Of a DNA stretch of 64,000 nucleotides, positions 35,141-43,880 are shown one piece after another. This DNA comes from DATCHW01 sp036508135 (lineage in GTDB: Bacteria; Bacteroidota; Ignavibacteria; Tepidaquicellales; Tepidaquicellaceae), in assembly GCA_036508135.1 (NCBI GenBank), contig DATCHW010000047.1:4781-68780 (forward strand). The letters are read 5' to 3'. Both the position numbers and the translations under genes were made by a program. The notes under the pieces are model-generated. The model was given only the letters and a program-made list of their open reading frames with translations, was not told the DNA's origin and did no database searches. Within the stretch, counting starts at the first letter, position 1; every line of letters starts with the position of its first letter.

Positions 35141-35566
35141 TTATTTCTTGATTTCAGTTCCGTCGTCTTTAAACATAACCTCTTTTGACTTCCCATTCTT
35201 TATATATTCAATCTCGTATTTGATTTCACTTTGTGAATCTTCAATCTTCGCGGCGCCGGTAGCTTCATAATTACTATAATTTGTTCTAAACGCTTGCTGA
35301 ATTATTTCCGGTAATTGAGAGAAGGTCATTGATGTTTCTGTTTCTAACCATACACCCTTTTTATTAAAGCTGGCAGTATATTTTAATCCATTCATTTCAA
35401 ATGATGCCTCATATTCATTTTTACCTTCTTTATCCCATACAACACTTGTGGCGGTAGGAAATTTTTCTTCAAATGCAGCTTTAACTTTTGCAGGAATTTT
35501 TGTCTGTGAGTATGCCATCGATGAAGCAAAAAATATAACTATTATCGCTAAAATTATTTTTCTCAT
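35141..35566 (-). CDS. PepSY-like periplasmic protein
   Basis: The protein has 141 residues. A signal peptide (1-20, ending MAYSQ) is followed by two PepSY-like units, VKAAFEEKFPTATSVVWDKE with YEASFEMNGLKYTASFN, then IIQQAFRTNYSNYE with EIEYIKNGKSKEVMF. In Bacteroidota such small proteins bind or inhibit partners in the periplasm and are often regulated with metal or envelope-stress systems. Its target is unknown. It stands upstream of the RND operon on the same strand, behind its own terminator. Confidence 0.82.
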   Translation of the reverse strand: MRKIILAIIVIFFASSMAYSQTKIPAKVKAAFEEKFPTATSVVWDKEGKNEYEASFEMNGLKYTASFNKKGVWLETETSMTFSQLPEIIQQAFRTNYSNYEATGAAKIEDSQSEIKYEIEYIKNGKSKEVMFKDDGTEIKK

Positions 35567-35612
35567 TGCGATTTTATTTAAATTAATTAAAAATTTATTT
35601 AATGGTATTATT

Positions 35613-36020
35613 CTAAATTATAGTATCATAAACTCTCGGAGGATGGAATATTTTATTTTTATAATTATTCTTATAATTATTACCAAAGGAATAATTATAA
35701 GAAATTTCTTTCGGAGGGAAATATCCTGTTAAATTTCCACTTTCAATATTATTTAATACAACTTGAATTATGTTATGATGGTAAACAAAAGGTTTATGAG
35801 GTCTTTGTTTATCTCCCGGAGGATGTTCATCAAATAAACAATCAAAATTCAAAAGATGGTCAGTAATGAAATCTATTGGTGTCATATCCTCCTGTTCTGT
35901 TTCTTTGCAGTTCTTATACATCGCCGGAATATCGAGTAATGTTGTAAAATCTCCGAGTGGAAGTATCATAGTCCCGCCTGTAAAATATGCAAATACCAGT
36001 ATTGTAATTATTTTTCTCAA
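35613..36020 (-). CDS. Small secreted protein of unknown function (GDFTTL / PHKPFVYHH type)
   Basis: The protein has 135 residues. A hydrophobic N terminus with signal-peptide character (1-~18) is followed by PLGDFTTLLDIPAMYKNC, then EDMTPIDFITDHL and a His/Pro-rich stretch, DKQRPHKPFVYHHN. I recall similar proteins next to RND or metal efflux genes in Bacteroidota, with no assigned function; this is memory, not a search. The His pair and two Cys could bind metal. It lies 46 bp upstream of the PepSY-like gene and may be the first gene of that transcript. Confidence 0.65.
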   Translation of the reverse strand: MRKIITILVFAYFTGGTMILPLGDFTTLLDIPAMYKNCKETEQEDMTPIDFITDHLLNFDCLFDEHPPGDKQRPHKPFVYHHNIIQVVLNNIESGNLTGYFPPKEISYNYSFGNNYKNNYKNKIFHPPRVYDTII

Positions 36021-36148
36021 CTAATTAAGTAATCCAATTGATCATTATTAAATTAACTTATAAAAATTAAAATAAACATTCAAAATATTGCATGTTTGAA
36101 AATTTTTAAAAATTATTAAGTCATCGATATTTTTGGGAATACTTTACT

Positions 36149-36312
36149 TTTGATGTGCAAGGGCGCGAAGTAGAAACACTTATTAACGAAAAACAATCCC
36201 AAGATGTTTACAAAACAAATTCAACGCTTCGATATATCCGGGCGGTGTTTATTTCTATAGGTTGACTTCGAATGGATTCAGCGAGACGAAGCGTATGGTT
36301 TTGTGGAAGTAA
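36149..36312 (+). pseudogene. Frameshifted relic of a T9SS sorting domain
   Basis: In one frame it reads FDVQGREVETLINEKQSQDVY, and after a shift near 36230 it continues YPGGVYFYRLTSNGFSETKR with MVLWK and a stop at 36310-36312. The Ala/Phe-Ser residues expected between the halves are disrupted. No passenger domain is left. It occupies the same position relative to the flank repeat as the intact tail of the 26418 gene, so it is the remains of a similar cargo gene. Confidence 0.75.
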
Positions 36313-36600
36313 GTTTTGTGAAAATATCCCGCGAACTCTGGAAACCCCTTTGGGAGCTCAACTATAAAGCCCTGTAATTTATATAAGTTACAGGGCTTTT
36401 TTGTTTTTATTATTTTTCCAGTTAGCAATTTCATTAACACGTTTTTCAAAAAATGAGGTAAAAGTCCTTGTGGTGTCAGGTCTCGGATACACTGTGATGT
36501 CAGGTCTCGGATACACCGTGAAGTGATCTCCGTCCTGACACGTGTCGGGAGGAAACTTTCCGATAAGCCGGAATCTTCGACCCGACACCACAATTAAAAT
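36313..36600 (+). repeat. ~270-bp flank repeat, right copy, with tRNA-Glu fragment (copy 6)
   Basis: Homologous to 28164-28440: decayed tRNA half (36319-36361), hairpin GCCCTGTAA/TTACAGGGC with T run (to ~36405), GTTAGCAATTTCATTAAC arm and TGTCGG/CCGA hairpin. This copy also carries a 24-bp tandem duplication (36475-36498 and 36499-36522, core GTCAGGTCTCGGATACAC). It marks the right end of the tRNA-delimited region. Confidence 0.7.
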
Positions 36601-36642
36601 TTTTTGAATGTGATATATTAATTTGCAGTAATAATTTTTTCA

Positions 36643-39195
36643 TTAATTAAAAATTTCCACTTGAGCGTCATCTCGCATTTTAGATTTCATTGTAATTCGA
36701 AGTGGCTTCGTATCAATTATTTTATCAATATCTAAATTTTTCTTAAGTTCATTATAGGTTTCCCTAAAAGTTTCAAAATAAATAATATTCCAACTATCAT
36801 TAATAAATCGTTCCGAAAACAATGGCGATTTAAACTTATCTTTGAATTGGTCTTTTCTATCATAAGGCATAAGCATATATTTTTTAACCTTTGCATCAAT
36901 ATTAGAACCCCTCTGTAATGCCATTGTCATCGATGTAGAAGATTCCACTTCAAAAGCTTTTATAATTTTGTCATCCTTTATCCATAAAAGATCAATTCGT
37001 TCAACGGTGTCAGGGTTTTGTATGTTTTTTATCTTTCTGATGTTTTTGTAAGTTAAATATTGATTTAATTTTCCTTCTTTATTAATTAAATTCGTATTTA
37101 AATTATGAGTTTGCTCTATTTTACCAACCCAGATTTTATACTTAAGTGAATTACCTATTTCAGAAAGTAAGGCAATCATTGTTGTATGTTCTTTTTCAAT
37201 TTCGTTTTGTGTTAAGCCTTTTTTGATTTGCCAAAATCCTTTTGTCATCGGTTCTGCAAAAATTTTCAAAGCTTTTAGAATGCTCATACTATCGGTTGTA
37301 TGCGAATTTGGAAATTCTATGCTAACAGCATTCCATATATCAGTAAATGTAGCTTTTACTAATTCCTGAAGTTTTCTTAATACTGTTTGCTCTACTCTTT
37401 CAGATAGGGGTATTGTGTCCAGTCTATTAACAATATTTGTATCTTTCAGCCACCATTCGGAACCAATTGCTCCTCCTCTTTTAGATTCTACTAATTTAAA
37501 CTCATCGTCAAGATGATTTTGTAAAACTGTTTTAACATCTAAACCCGTATGCAATTCCGAAAAATACCCACGTTTGGCGAGTTCAGGATCAACTGCATTT
37601 ATAATTATAGTATATGGAGTTGGCTCATTTCTCTCAGCAATGACTTTGATCGCTGTTTCTACAACAATATTCTCAAATCTTTTTTCGTCAATCTGTTCGG
37701 GCTTTGAAACTTTTGTTCCTGATTTTGATTTATGAAATCTTAAATAAAAATCACCTTGAGCAGAACCGAACGGTTGTAATAATGATTTAGCAGAAGGTCT
37801 TGCAAGTTCCTGATGATGAATTTTCTGAAACTCAAAACCTGCAAATACACCCGCATAAATTGTAGCATTACGTATTTTAAAAGTAGGATTGTGAAATGTT
37901 ACGGTTAAATAACATTCCGGTTTCAGGATATCATACATATCTTTAAAACTTCTCGAAAGAAGCGAATGATAAATATTAAAATCTTTTCCTTGCCTTTCGT
38001 TCCTTATAACTTCGTCAAGTGCAACTTTATCAAGAAACCCTTTGTCTTTTTTTAACCATGTTATCCAAAGATATGCAAGTTCACTATATTGAATGGAGGC
38101 ATCATAAGGAGGGTCAGTGAAAATATAATCAACAATACCTTCGTCACCATAATTCTTTTTCATTTGATTCATTAAATCGAAACAAGAACCATTATAGATA
38201 AATACATCTGCTTTTTTTTCGATTACATCACTTATTGAATTTGCGAATTTAATATTTTTATAATATTTATTTGATTCTTCTTTTGCTTTTAACAATCCTT
38301 GATGACCTTTAATTGAACTTTCAAATTTATTCCAAACATTTTGCTCCATAAATGGACCGGAAGCAAACCAATAACTATGTTGTGTCCATGCAGAACTAAA
38401 TGGTGTAAAATGTCCTCCTTCCGAAATTGGATTCATTACACTACATAAATGAACAATAGAAGTAAACCCAATTTTCAAAAAATCTCTAATATCTTTATTT
38501 GTTTCTTCCTCAATCGCTTCCATCAACCATGCTAATGCCTGAAGATTTCTTTTTGTGAAAAGTTCATCAATAGATTCGAATTTTTCTTTTTTCATGAATG
38601 GATTTCCATTTGTGTGATAAAGTTTGTTTTTCGGATACCATTCTTTAATTTTTTTGTTATCAATATCGTTTATTAATTCTTTGTCTCGTTTATTCGGAGG
38701 TGTATTTTTTTCTCTTCTATCTCCGCATTGTGGACATTTAGGATACCTAATATCAATACATTCCCTTTTAATTGGTGTATCAAGATTTTCCCTTTCTTGG
38801 TTCCAGATTGAACAAGTAAAAGGAAATTCACATCCACAATTTCTACATTTAGTTAAATATAAAGATTCAATTTTTCTTCTGACTTTTTTCTCTACAACTT
38901 CAAATGCTTTTTGTAAATTTATTAGTGAAACATTTTTAATTGTTAATCTGATAATTTCAGTAGAGATAGGAAGTAAGTCGCAAGTAATAACTCTTCTGCC
39001 GGATTTTAAAGCTTCAAGAGCTGTAACACCGCTACCTGCAAATGGGTCAAACACTAAACCTCCTTCAGGTGAATATGTTTTTATGAATTCAGCGACAACA
39101 TTCCATGTTTTCCTTGACCAATATTTATGCCAATTATACATTGGAGTATGTGCATCAGGTGGAATTTGTCTTTCAAGGTGATTAATAATATTCAT
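36643..39195 (-). CDS. DUF1156-like DNA methyltransferase with possible nuclease-like tail
   Basis: The protein has 850 residues. An N-terminal methyltransferase motif GLVFDPFAGSGVTALEAL (~47-65) binds S-adenosylmethionine, followed by a zinc-ribbon insertion (CRNCGC...CPQCGD) and the catalytic DPPY in YIFTDPPYDASIQYSELAY (~360). The order (SAM motif before DPPY) is that of N4-C/N6-A amino-methyltransferases. After ~500 comes a winged-helix-like region. The last ~130 residues contain RIDLLWIKDDKIIKAFEVES, a D-x(n)-E-x-E pattern suggestive of a PD-(D/E)xK nuclease fold. If so, this is a one-gene modification-restriction enzyme; if not, an orphan methylase. It lies beside a restriction-enzyme relic. 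Confidence 0.82.
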   Translation of the reverse strand: MNIINHLERQIPPDAHTPMYNWHKYWSRKTWNVVAEFIKTYSPEGGLVFDPFAGSGVTALEALKSGRRVITCDLLPISTEIIRLTIKNVSLINLQKAFEVVEKKVRRKIESLYLTKCRNCGCEFPFTCSIWNQERENLDTPIKRECIDIRYPKCPQCGDRREKNTPPNKRDKELINDIDNKKIKEWYPKNKLYHTNGNPFMKKEKFESIDELFTKRNLQALAWLMEAIEEETNKDIRDFLKIGFTSIVHLCSVMNPISEGGHFTPFSSAWTQHSYWFASGPFMEQNVWNKFESSIKGHQGLLKAKEESNKYYKNIKFANSISDVIEKKADVFIYNGSCFDLMNQMKKNYGDEGIVDYIFTDPPYDASIQYSELAYLWITWLKKDKGFLDKVALDEVIRNERQGKDFNIYHSLLSRSFKDMYDILKPECYLTVTFHNPTFKIRNATIYAGVFAGFEFQKIHHQELARPSAKSLLQPFGSAQGDFYLRFHKSKSGTKVSKPEQIDEKRFENIVVETAIKVIAERNEPTPYTIIINAVDPELAKRGYFSELHTGLDVKTVLQNHLDDEFKLVESKRGGAIGSEWWLKDTNIVNRLDTIPLSERVEQTVLRKLQELVKATFTDIWNAVSIEFPNSHTTDSMSILKALKIFAEPMTKGFWQIKKGLTQNEIEKEHTTMIALLSEIGNSLKYKIWVGKIEQTHNLNTNLINKEGKLNQYLTYKNIRKIKNIQNPDTVERIDLLWIKDDKIIKAFEVESSTSMTMALQRGSNIDAKVKKYMLMPYDRKDQFKDKFKSPLFSERFINDSWNIIYFETFRETYNELKKNLDIDKIIDTKPLRITMKSKMRDDAQVEIFN

Positions 39196-39239
39196 CAGAA
39201 AATTGAATTTAATATTTTATTTTATAAAAATTAATTTGA

Positions 39240-39650
39240 TTTACTTTAATTTACAATGAAGTTAAATTTGGGAAATTTATAAAGCAGAATATAAATACTT
39301 TTAAAAAACTTGTATCATTAGGAAATGAATTACGTTCACTCCATTTATTTGAATCTCCAAAAGTAAATAAGTTTATAACCTCATATCCAATTGAAGGTTC
39401 GGATGAAGTTGAAAAAATAGTCTATTTAAAGGGAAAAGTTTATATTAACAAGGAGCAATATTTTGGTGACGTTCCGGAAACAGCATGGAATTTCTACATA
39501 GGAGGATATCAGCCTGCTCAAAAATGGCTAAAAGGCAGAAAAGGTCGCACACTCACAAACGAAGACATCGAACATTACCAAAAAATCATCGTCGCCCTAA
39601 CAGAAACCGACAGGATAATGAAAGAAATTGATAAAATTGAAGTCGAATAG
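39240..39650 (+). pseudogene. 3' relic of an ISP/type II restriction-modification enzyme
   Basis: An open frame with no usable start reads KLVSLGNELRSLHLFESP, then GDVPETAWNFYIGGYQPAQK, then WLKGRKGRTLTNEDIEHYQK, and ends at TAG 39648-39650. This is the C-terminal end of the target-recognition region of large single-chain restriction-modification/helicase proteins. All catalytic parts are absent. It is divergent from the methyltransferase at 36643, so one system seems to have replaced another at this site. Confidence 0.75.
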
Positions 39651-39767
39651 ATTTTTAAAAACCGGTTTTCTAAACACACAATTATTTTATTGTAATAACA
39701 TTTGATTGAATGCATTTTTTCTGTATATTTTTTAATTATTATTTAACAACAAAACGTAACCATTGGG

Positions 39768-42700
39768 ATGAAGACTGTTTATGTCATTATTTGTAATCTT
39801 TTTTTCTTCTTTATAAATAGTTACGCTCAAATTTATTCCACTCATAATTATACACCTGAAAATGGTATTGCTGCAAGAGATGTATATGACATAACTCAGG
39901 ATAGCACAGGCAGAATGTGGTTCAGTACCGGATTAGGTATTTCCCGGTATGATGGTTTTAAGTTCGAGAATTTTGATTTCACTAAGGAAATATTTAAGAT
40001 TTCATACAGAAGAATTATTACAGACGAGAATGGTTACGTCTGGTGTACACCAAATTTTACAAGGGATTCAATTCGGGTATTTAAGAATAATCAGTGGATA
40101 AGTATCCCCCCGCCAAATCATTCAAATATTTATGAAGAGAATACAGCACTTGATTTATATTATGAAAATGGAAATCCGGTTTTTTGTCTGGGAACAGGTG
40201 ACGGTATTTTTATAAACAAAGATAATAGCTGGAAAAGGTACGCAATAGAAGACGGGTTAATTAGTAATGAAGTCTTAAACATTTGTGTGTACAATAAAAG
40301 TTTTTATATTTCGACAAATAAGGGATTATCAATTTTTAAATCGGGTTCAATTGATAATTCACTCAATAATATTATTTCGAAAGAGCAGTCAACAATACTA
40401 AAAGTATATTTTCAGAAGTTAAATGTAGATAATAAAAATGAAAATGTAAGAATGTGGATTCTACTGCCCAATAAACTTGGTTATATTGAGAATAACAGTT
40501 TTAAAGTACTAACAGCAGATTTCGAGATTCCGGATTTAACGAACTTTATTAGTTATTCTATGGTAATTGATAAAAGAAACAATATTTATTTTGGAAGCGG
40601 ATGGGTGAAATATTATTTAAATATTAATAATGGGAATTTAGTACGATTGTTTAAGGAAAACGGATTTGTGTCAAACGGCTGTACTTCAATATTTCTTGAT
40701 AAAGAAGATAATTTGTGGGTATCAGATACAAAAGGATTATCCAAATTAAACAGTCTTGCATTTCGCAATCATAACAGCAGTATTGGATTAGAAGAAGACG
40801 ATGTTGTCTCTATTAATGAGATAACTCCTGGAAAGTATATATTCGGGCATAGTCGCGGTATTACAATATCAGAAAACTATAGATACAAATACATTTCTTT
40901 TAAAACATTTAAAAATTACAAGCCAAATTCAACCAGAGTTCTTGATATTTTTAAAGATAAAATCGGAAATATATGGTTTTCAGCATCCGGTATGGGAATC
41001 GGAAAGTTGGATAATTCGGATAATATTGAATGGATGAAAATACCTGATTCGACGATGTTCGGTTCAATCATATCGGATGATAGCGGAAATATTCTAGCTT
41101 CTGCCAGCAAAGGAATTTATATTTATAAAAACGGGGCATTTGAAAAGTATCTTAAAGATATTTCACCGAATAATTATATAAGAAAATTGTTCAACTTAAA
41201 AGATGGAAAAATTTGGGCTGCTTCATCGACAGGTATTTATATTTTTGAAAACCATACAGTAAAAAACATAAAAGTTGAAAACAACCTACGAGCGAACAGT
41301 ATCTACTCAATTTTTAAAGATAACAGAAACAGAATTTTTGCGGGAACTCTTGACGGATTGTATATCATTCAGAATGATTCTATGATTAAATTCAATGAGA
41401 ACAATTTTTCTGTTGATGATGCGGTTTATGCAATGGTTCAGGACAAAAAAAATAATTACTGGATAGGCACAAGTAAAAATCTTGTATTCTGGGATGGGAA
41501 TAAAACAAAAAAAGAGTATAATTCAAGGAACGGGTTGATTCCCGGTGAGATTAACAGGTCAGCATTATTTTTTGATTCATCGGATAGACTCTGGATTGGA
41601 ACTGATATGGGAGTCTCCCGCTATTTTTCGGAATTAGACAATGAAAAATCTTATATTCCAAAAGTAGAATTAAACGGCATCGTTGAAAATGGAGGTAACT
41701 ATTTCCCGCTTGACAGCGATATAAGTTTTGGTAATAACAATAATAATTTAAAATTTTTATTCAGAGGTATTTCATTTGTAGATGAGAAATCGATGGAATA
41801 TCAAATTAAACTCGAAGGATTTGATAAAGACTGGATTAATGTAAAACAAGAGCATATTGAAAATGTAGTTTATAGGAACCTTAAACCGGGAGATTATATA
41901 TTTAAGGTAAAAGCAAGAAACAACTCGGGTGAATGGAGTCAGGAAGTTGTATCAAATAAGATAATAATAGAAAACCCATTTTATTATAAATGGTGGTTTA
42001 TCTTACTAACAATATTATTTATCGTAATAAGTCTTTCAGGATTTTTCTATCTTCAGAACAGAAACCGGTATTTATCAAAACTTGAAAAGGAAGTAGAAAA
42101 TCGAACCAAAGAATTAAATAAATCCAACGATGATTTAATAAAAGCCAATGAAAACCTTGAGGAGCGTGTAAAAGAAAGGACAGGCGAACTGGAAGAAAGT
42201 GAAAGGAAATTCAGAGAGCTTGTGGAGTTATTACCTGAAACAATATATGAAACAAATCATGAAGGTGACATAATTCTTACAAATAATGCTGGTTTTGAAA
42301 AATTTGGATATACCATCGATGATTTGGGAAAATTTTCTGTTCTTGATGTTGTTGAATCTGAAGATCGCGAACGAGTTCAGGAATATTTTAGAAATGTAAA
42401 AAGCGGAAATCAGTTAATAGGGGCTGAGTTTCAAGCGTTGAAAAAAGATGGTAGTACATTTCCTATTTATACAAATTCAGTACCTATAATGAAAAAAGGC
42501 GAAATAACAGGAATCAGAGGAATTGCATTTGATTTGACAAGTCAAAAGATTATTGAAGAAAAACTAAAAAAACTTTCTGAAGAACAAAAAGAACTAATTG
42601 CCGCAAAGGATAAGTTTTTTTCGATTATAGCCCACGACTTACGAAATCCATTTACGGGATTATTGGGATTTGCAGATGTTTTATATCAGGATGGTTCAGG

Positions 42701-43280
42701 TTTTTCTAAAGAAGAAGTATTAAAATATTCCGGACATATAATTAAATCAGCAGAAAATATATTAAACCTTCTTGAAAATCTTTTGAAATGGGGCAGATTA
42801 CAAACAGGGAAGATGGAAGTAAAAATAAAGAGAATAAATCTTTTTGAGAAATCGGATAAAAATATAGCTCTGTTGTCAAATAATGCGGTCAAGAAAGAAA
42901 TATCTATTATAAATTATATTACAACCGATATATATGTAAAAGCAGATAGTTTTATGTTAGATTCTATTATTCAGAATCTACTTGTGAATTCAATAAAATT
43001 TACTCCTAGAAAAGGTAAAATAGAATTTTCTGCTGAAAAATCAGATAATATGATTTATATATCAATATCCGATACCGGAATAGGAATGGACGATGAGCAA
43101 TTAAAAAACATCTTCCTGATAGACAAATATAATACAACATTGGGTACGGAAAATGAACCGGGTACAGGGTTAGGTGTGATACTTTGTAAAGAAATGATTG
43201 AAAAACAATATGGAACTATAAACATAAAATCAGAAGTCGGCAAAGGATCAATATTTAAGTTTAGCTTGCCTTCAGCATAA
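39768..43280 (+). CDS. Propeller/Y_Y_Y/PAS hybrid-type sensor histidine kinase
   Basis: The protein has 1170 residues. A signal peptide (1-20) leads a periplasmic two-component propeller (~25-640, with repeats such as DSTGRMWFSTGLGISRYDG and DSSDRLWIGTDMGVSRY) and a Y_Y_Y domain (~650-735). A membrane segment (~742-764), a coiled coil (~770-825) and a PAS domain (~825-935) follow. The kinase core has phospho-acceptor His956 in FFSIIAHDLRNPFTG and ATP-lid motifs DTGIGM and GTGLGVILCKEM. It has no receiver or AraC domain, unlike classical HTCS sensors, and no response regulator is adjacent. The propeller probably senses a periplasmic glycan or other ligand. The nearby exported proteins could be its regulon, but no evidence ties them. 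Confidence 0.93.
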   Translation: MKTVYVIICNLFFFFINSYAQIYSTHNYTPENGIAARDVYDITQDSTGRMWFSTGLGISRYDGFKFENFDFTKEIFKISYRRIITDENGYVWCTPNFTRDSIRVFKNNQWISIPPPNHSNIYEENTALDLYYENGNPVFCLGTGDGIFINKDNSWKRYAIEDGLISNEVLNICVYNKSFYISTNKGLSIFKSGSIDNSLNNIISKEQSTILKVYFQKLNVDNKNENVRMWILLPNKLGYIENNSFKVLTADFEIPDLTNFISYSMVIDKRNNIYFGSGWVKYYLNINNGNLVRLFKENGFVSNGCTSIFLDKEDNLWVSDTKGLSKLNSLAFRNHNSSIGLEEDDVVSINEITPGKYIFGHSRGITISENYRYKYISFKTFKNYKPNSTRVLDIFKDKIGNIWFSASGMGIGKLDNSDNIEWMKIPDSTMFGSIISDDSGNILASASKGIYIYKNGAFEKYLKDISPNNYIRKLFNLKDGKIWAASSTGIYIFENHTVKNIKVENNLRANSIYSIFKDNRNRIFAGTLDGLYIIQNDSMIKFNENNFSVDDAVYAMVQDKKNNYWIGTSKNLVFWDGNKTKKEYNSRNGLIPGEINRSALFFDSSDRLWIGTDMGVSRYFSELDNEKSYIPKVELNGIVENGGNYFPLDSDISFGNNNNNLKFLFRGISFVDEKSMEYQIKLEGFDKDWINVKQEHIENVVYRNLKPGDYIFKVKARNNSGEWSQEVVSNKIIIENPFYYKWWFILLTILFIVISLSGFFYLQNRNRYLSKLEKEVENRTKELNKSNDDLIKANENLEERVKERTGELEESERKFRELVELLPETIYETNHEGDIILTNNAGFEKFGYTIDDLGKFSVLDVVESEDRERVQEYFRNVKSGNQLIGAEFQALKKDGSTFPIYTNSVPIMKKGEITGIRGIAFDLTSQKIIEEKLKKLSEEQKELIAAKDKFFSIIAHDLRNPFTGLLGFADVLYQDGSGFSKEEVLKYSGHIIKSAENILNLLENLLKWGRLQTGKMEVKIKRINLFEKSDKNIALLSNNAVKKEISIINYITTDIYVKADSFMLDSIIQNLLVNSIKFTPRKGKIEFSAEKSDNMIYISISDTGIGMDDEQLKNIFLIDKYNTTLGTENEPGTGLGVILCKEMIEKQYGTINIKSEVGKGSIFKFSLPSA

Positions 43281-43880
43281 GCATTTAATGTGCAACTAAA
43301 ATCATTTTTAAGTGATTTCAAATCCACAAACAGGAATTTTAGATTTACATCTTTCAAATAAAAATTCTCATCAAAGAGTATAAAATCCAATTTTTTTAAC
43401 TTAAAGTGATGAAGTGTAAAAGCTGTAGTATGCGATCATGTATAATTACGGAACGATTCTTACCGATTACAATGTAATTCTAACCAATAAGATAACTTCC
43501 TGACATAAAGAAGCCTTTTTGGCAAATAATGATGCATTCCGGGATCTGTCTTTTTTGTTTTTGGATCTTAGGAAATCCGAAATTCCTCTAAAAATGATGA
43601 ATTTTAGATATATAAAATAGTAATAGAATAAGTTTATTTTGAAAATTTATAATTAATTATTTAATCAAGTAAATTCCTCGACGCTTGCGTCGGGGTAGTT
43701 CATTATTTTCGGAGATTTGAAGTTTTCAAGAACATTCATTTCTTTATTTTATTACCAGTGATTAAGGGTATATTGATTTGATTGTTGCTAAAATTTATCA
43801 TACCTTAATATAGTTCGTTTATACGAACCGGTTAACGGCAATTGCCACATAACCAATTCTACAAGTAAGGAGTAATTCCA
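43281..43880. other. 600-bp gene-free gap with hairpins
   Basis: CCTCGACGC/GCGTCGGGG (~43676-43696) forms a compact GC hairpin. Just upstream of the next gene, GTTCGT-TTAT-ACGAAC (43813-43828) is a perfect inverted repeat and GGCAATTGCC (43837-43846) a perfect palindrome; both could be regulator sites. TAAGGAG at ~43866-43872 is a strong ribosome-binding site for the ATG at 43881. Nothing else is coding. Confidence 0.55.

Noticed and set aside
36255..36593. Two overlapping minus-strand ORFs across the right flank repeat
   Set aside because: They read through a tRNA relic, terminator hairpin and 24-bp tandem duplication; only the FTSFFEKRVNEIAN segment may be an integrase remnant.
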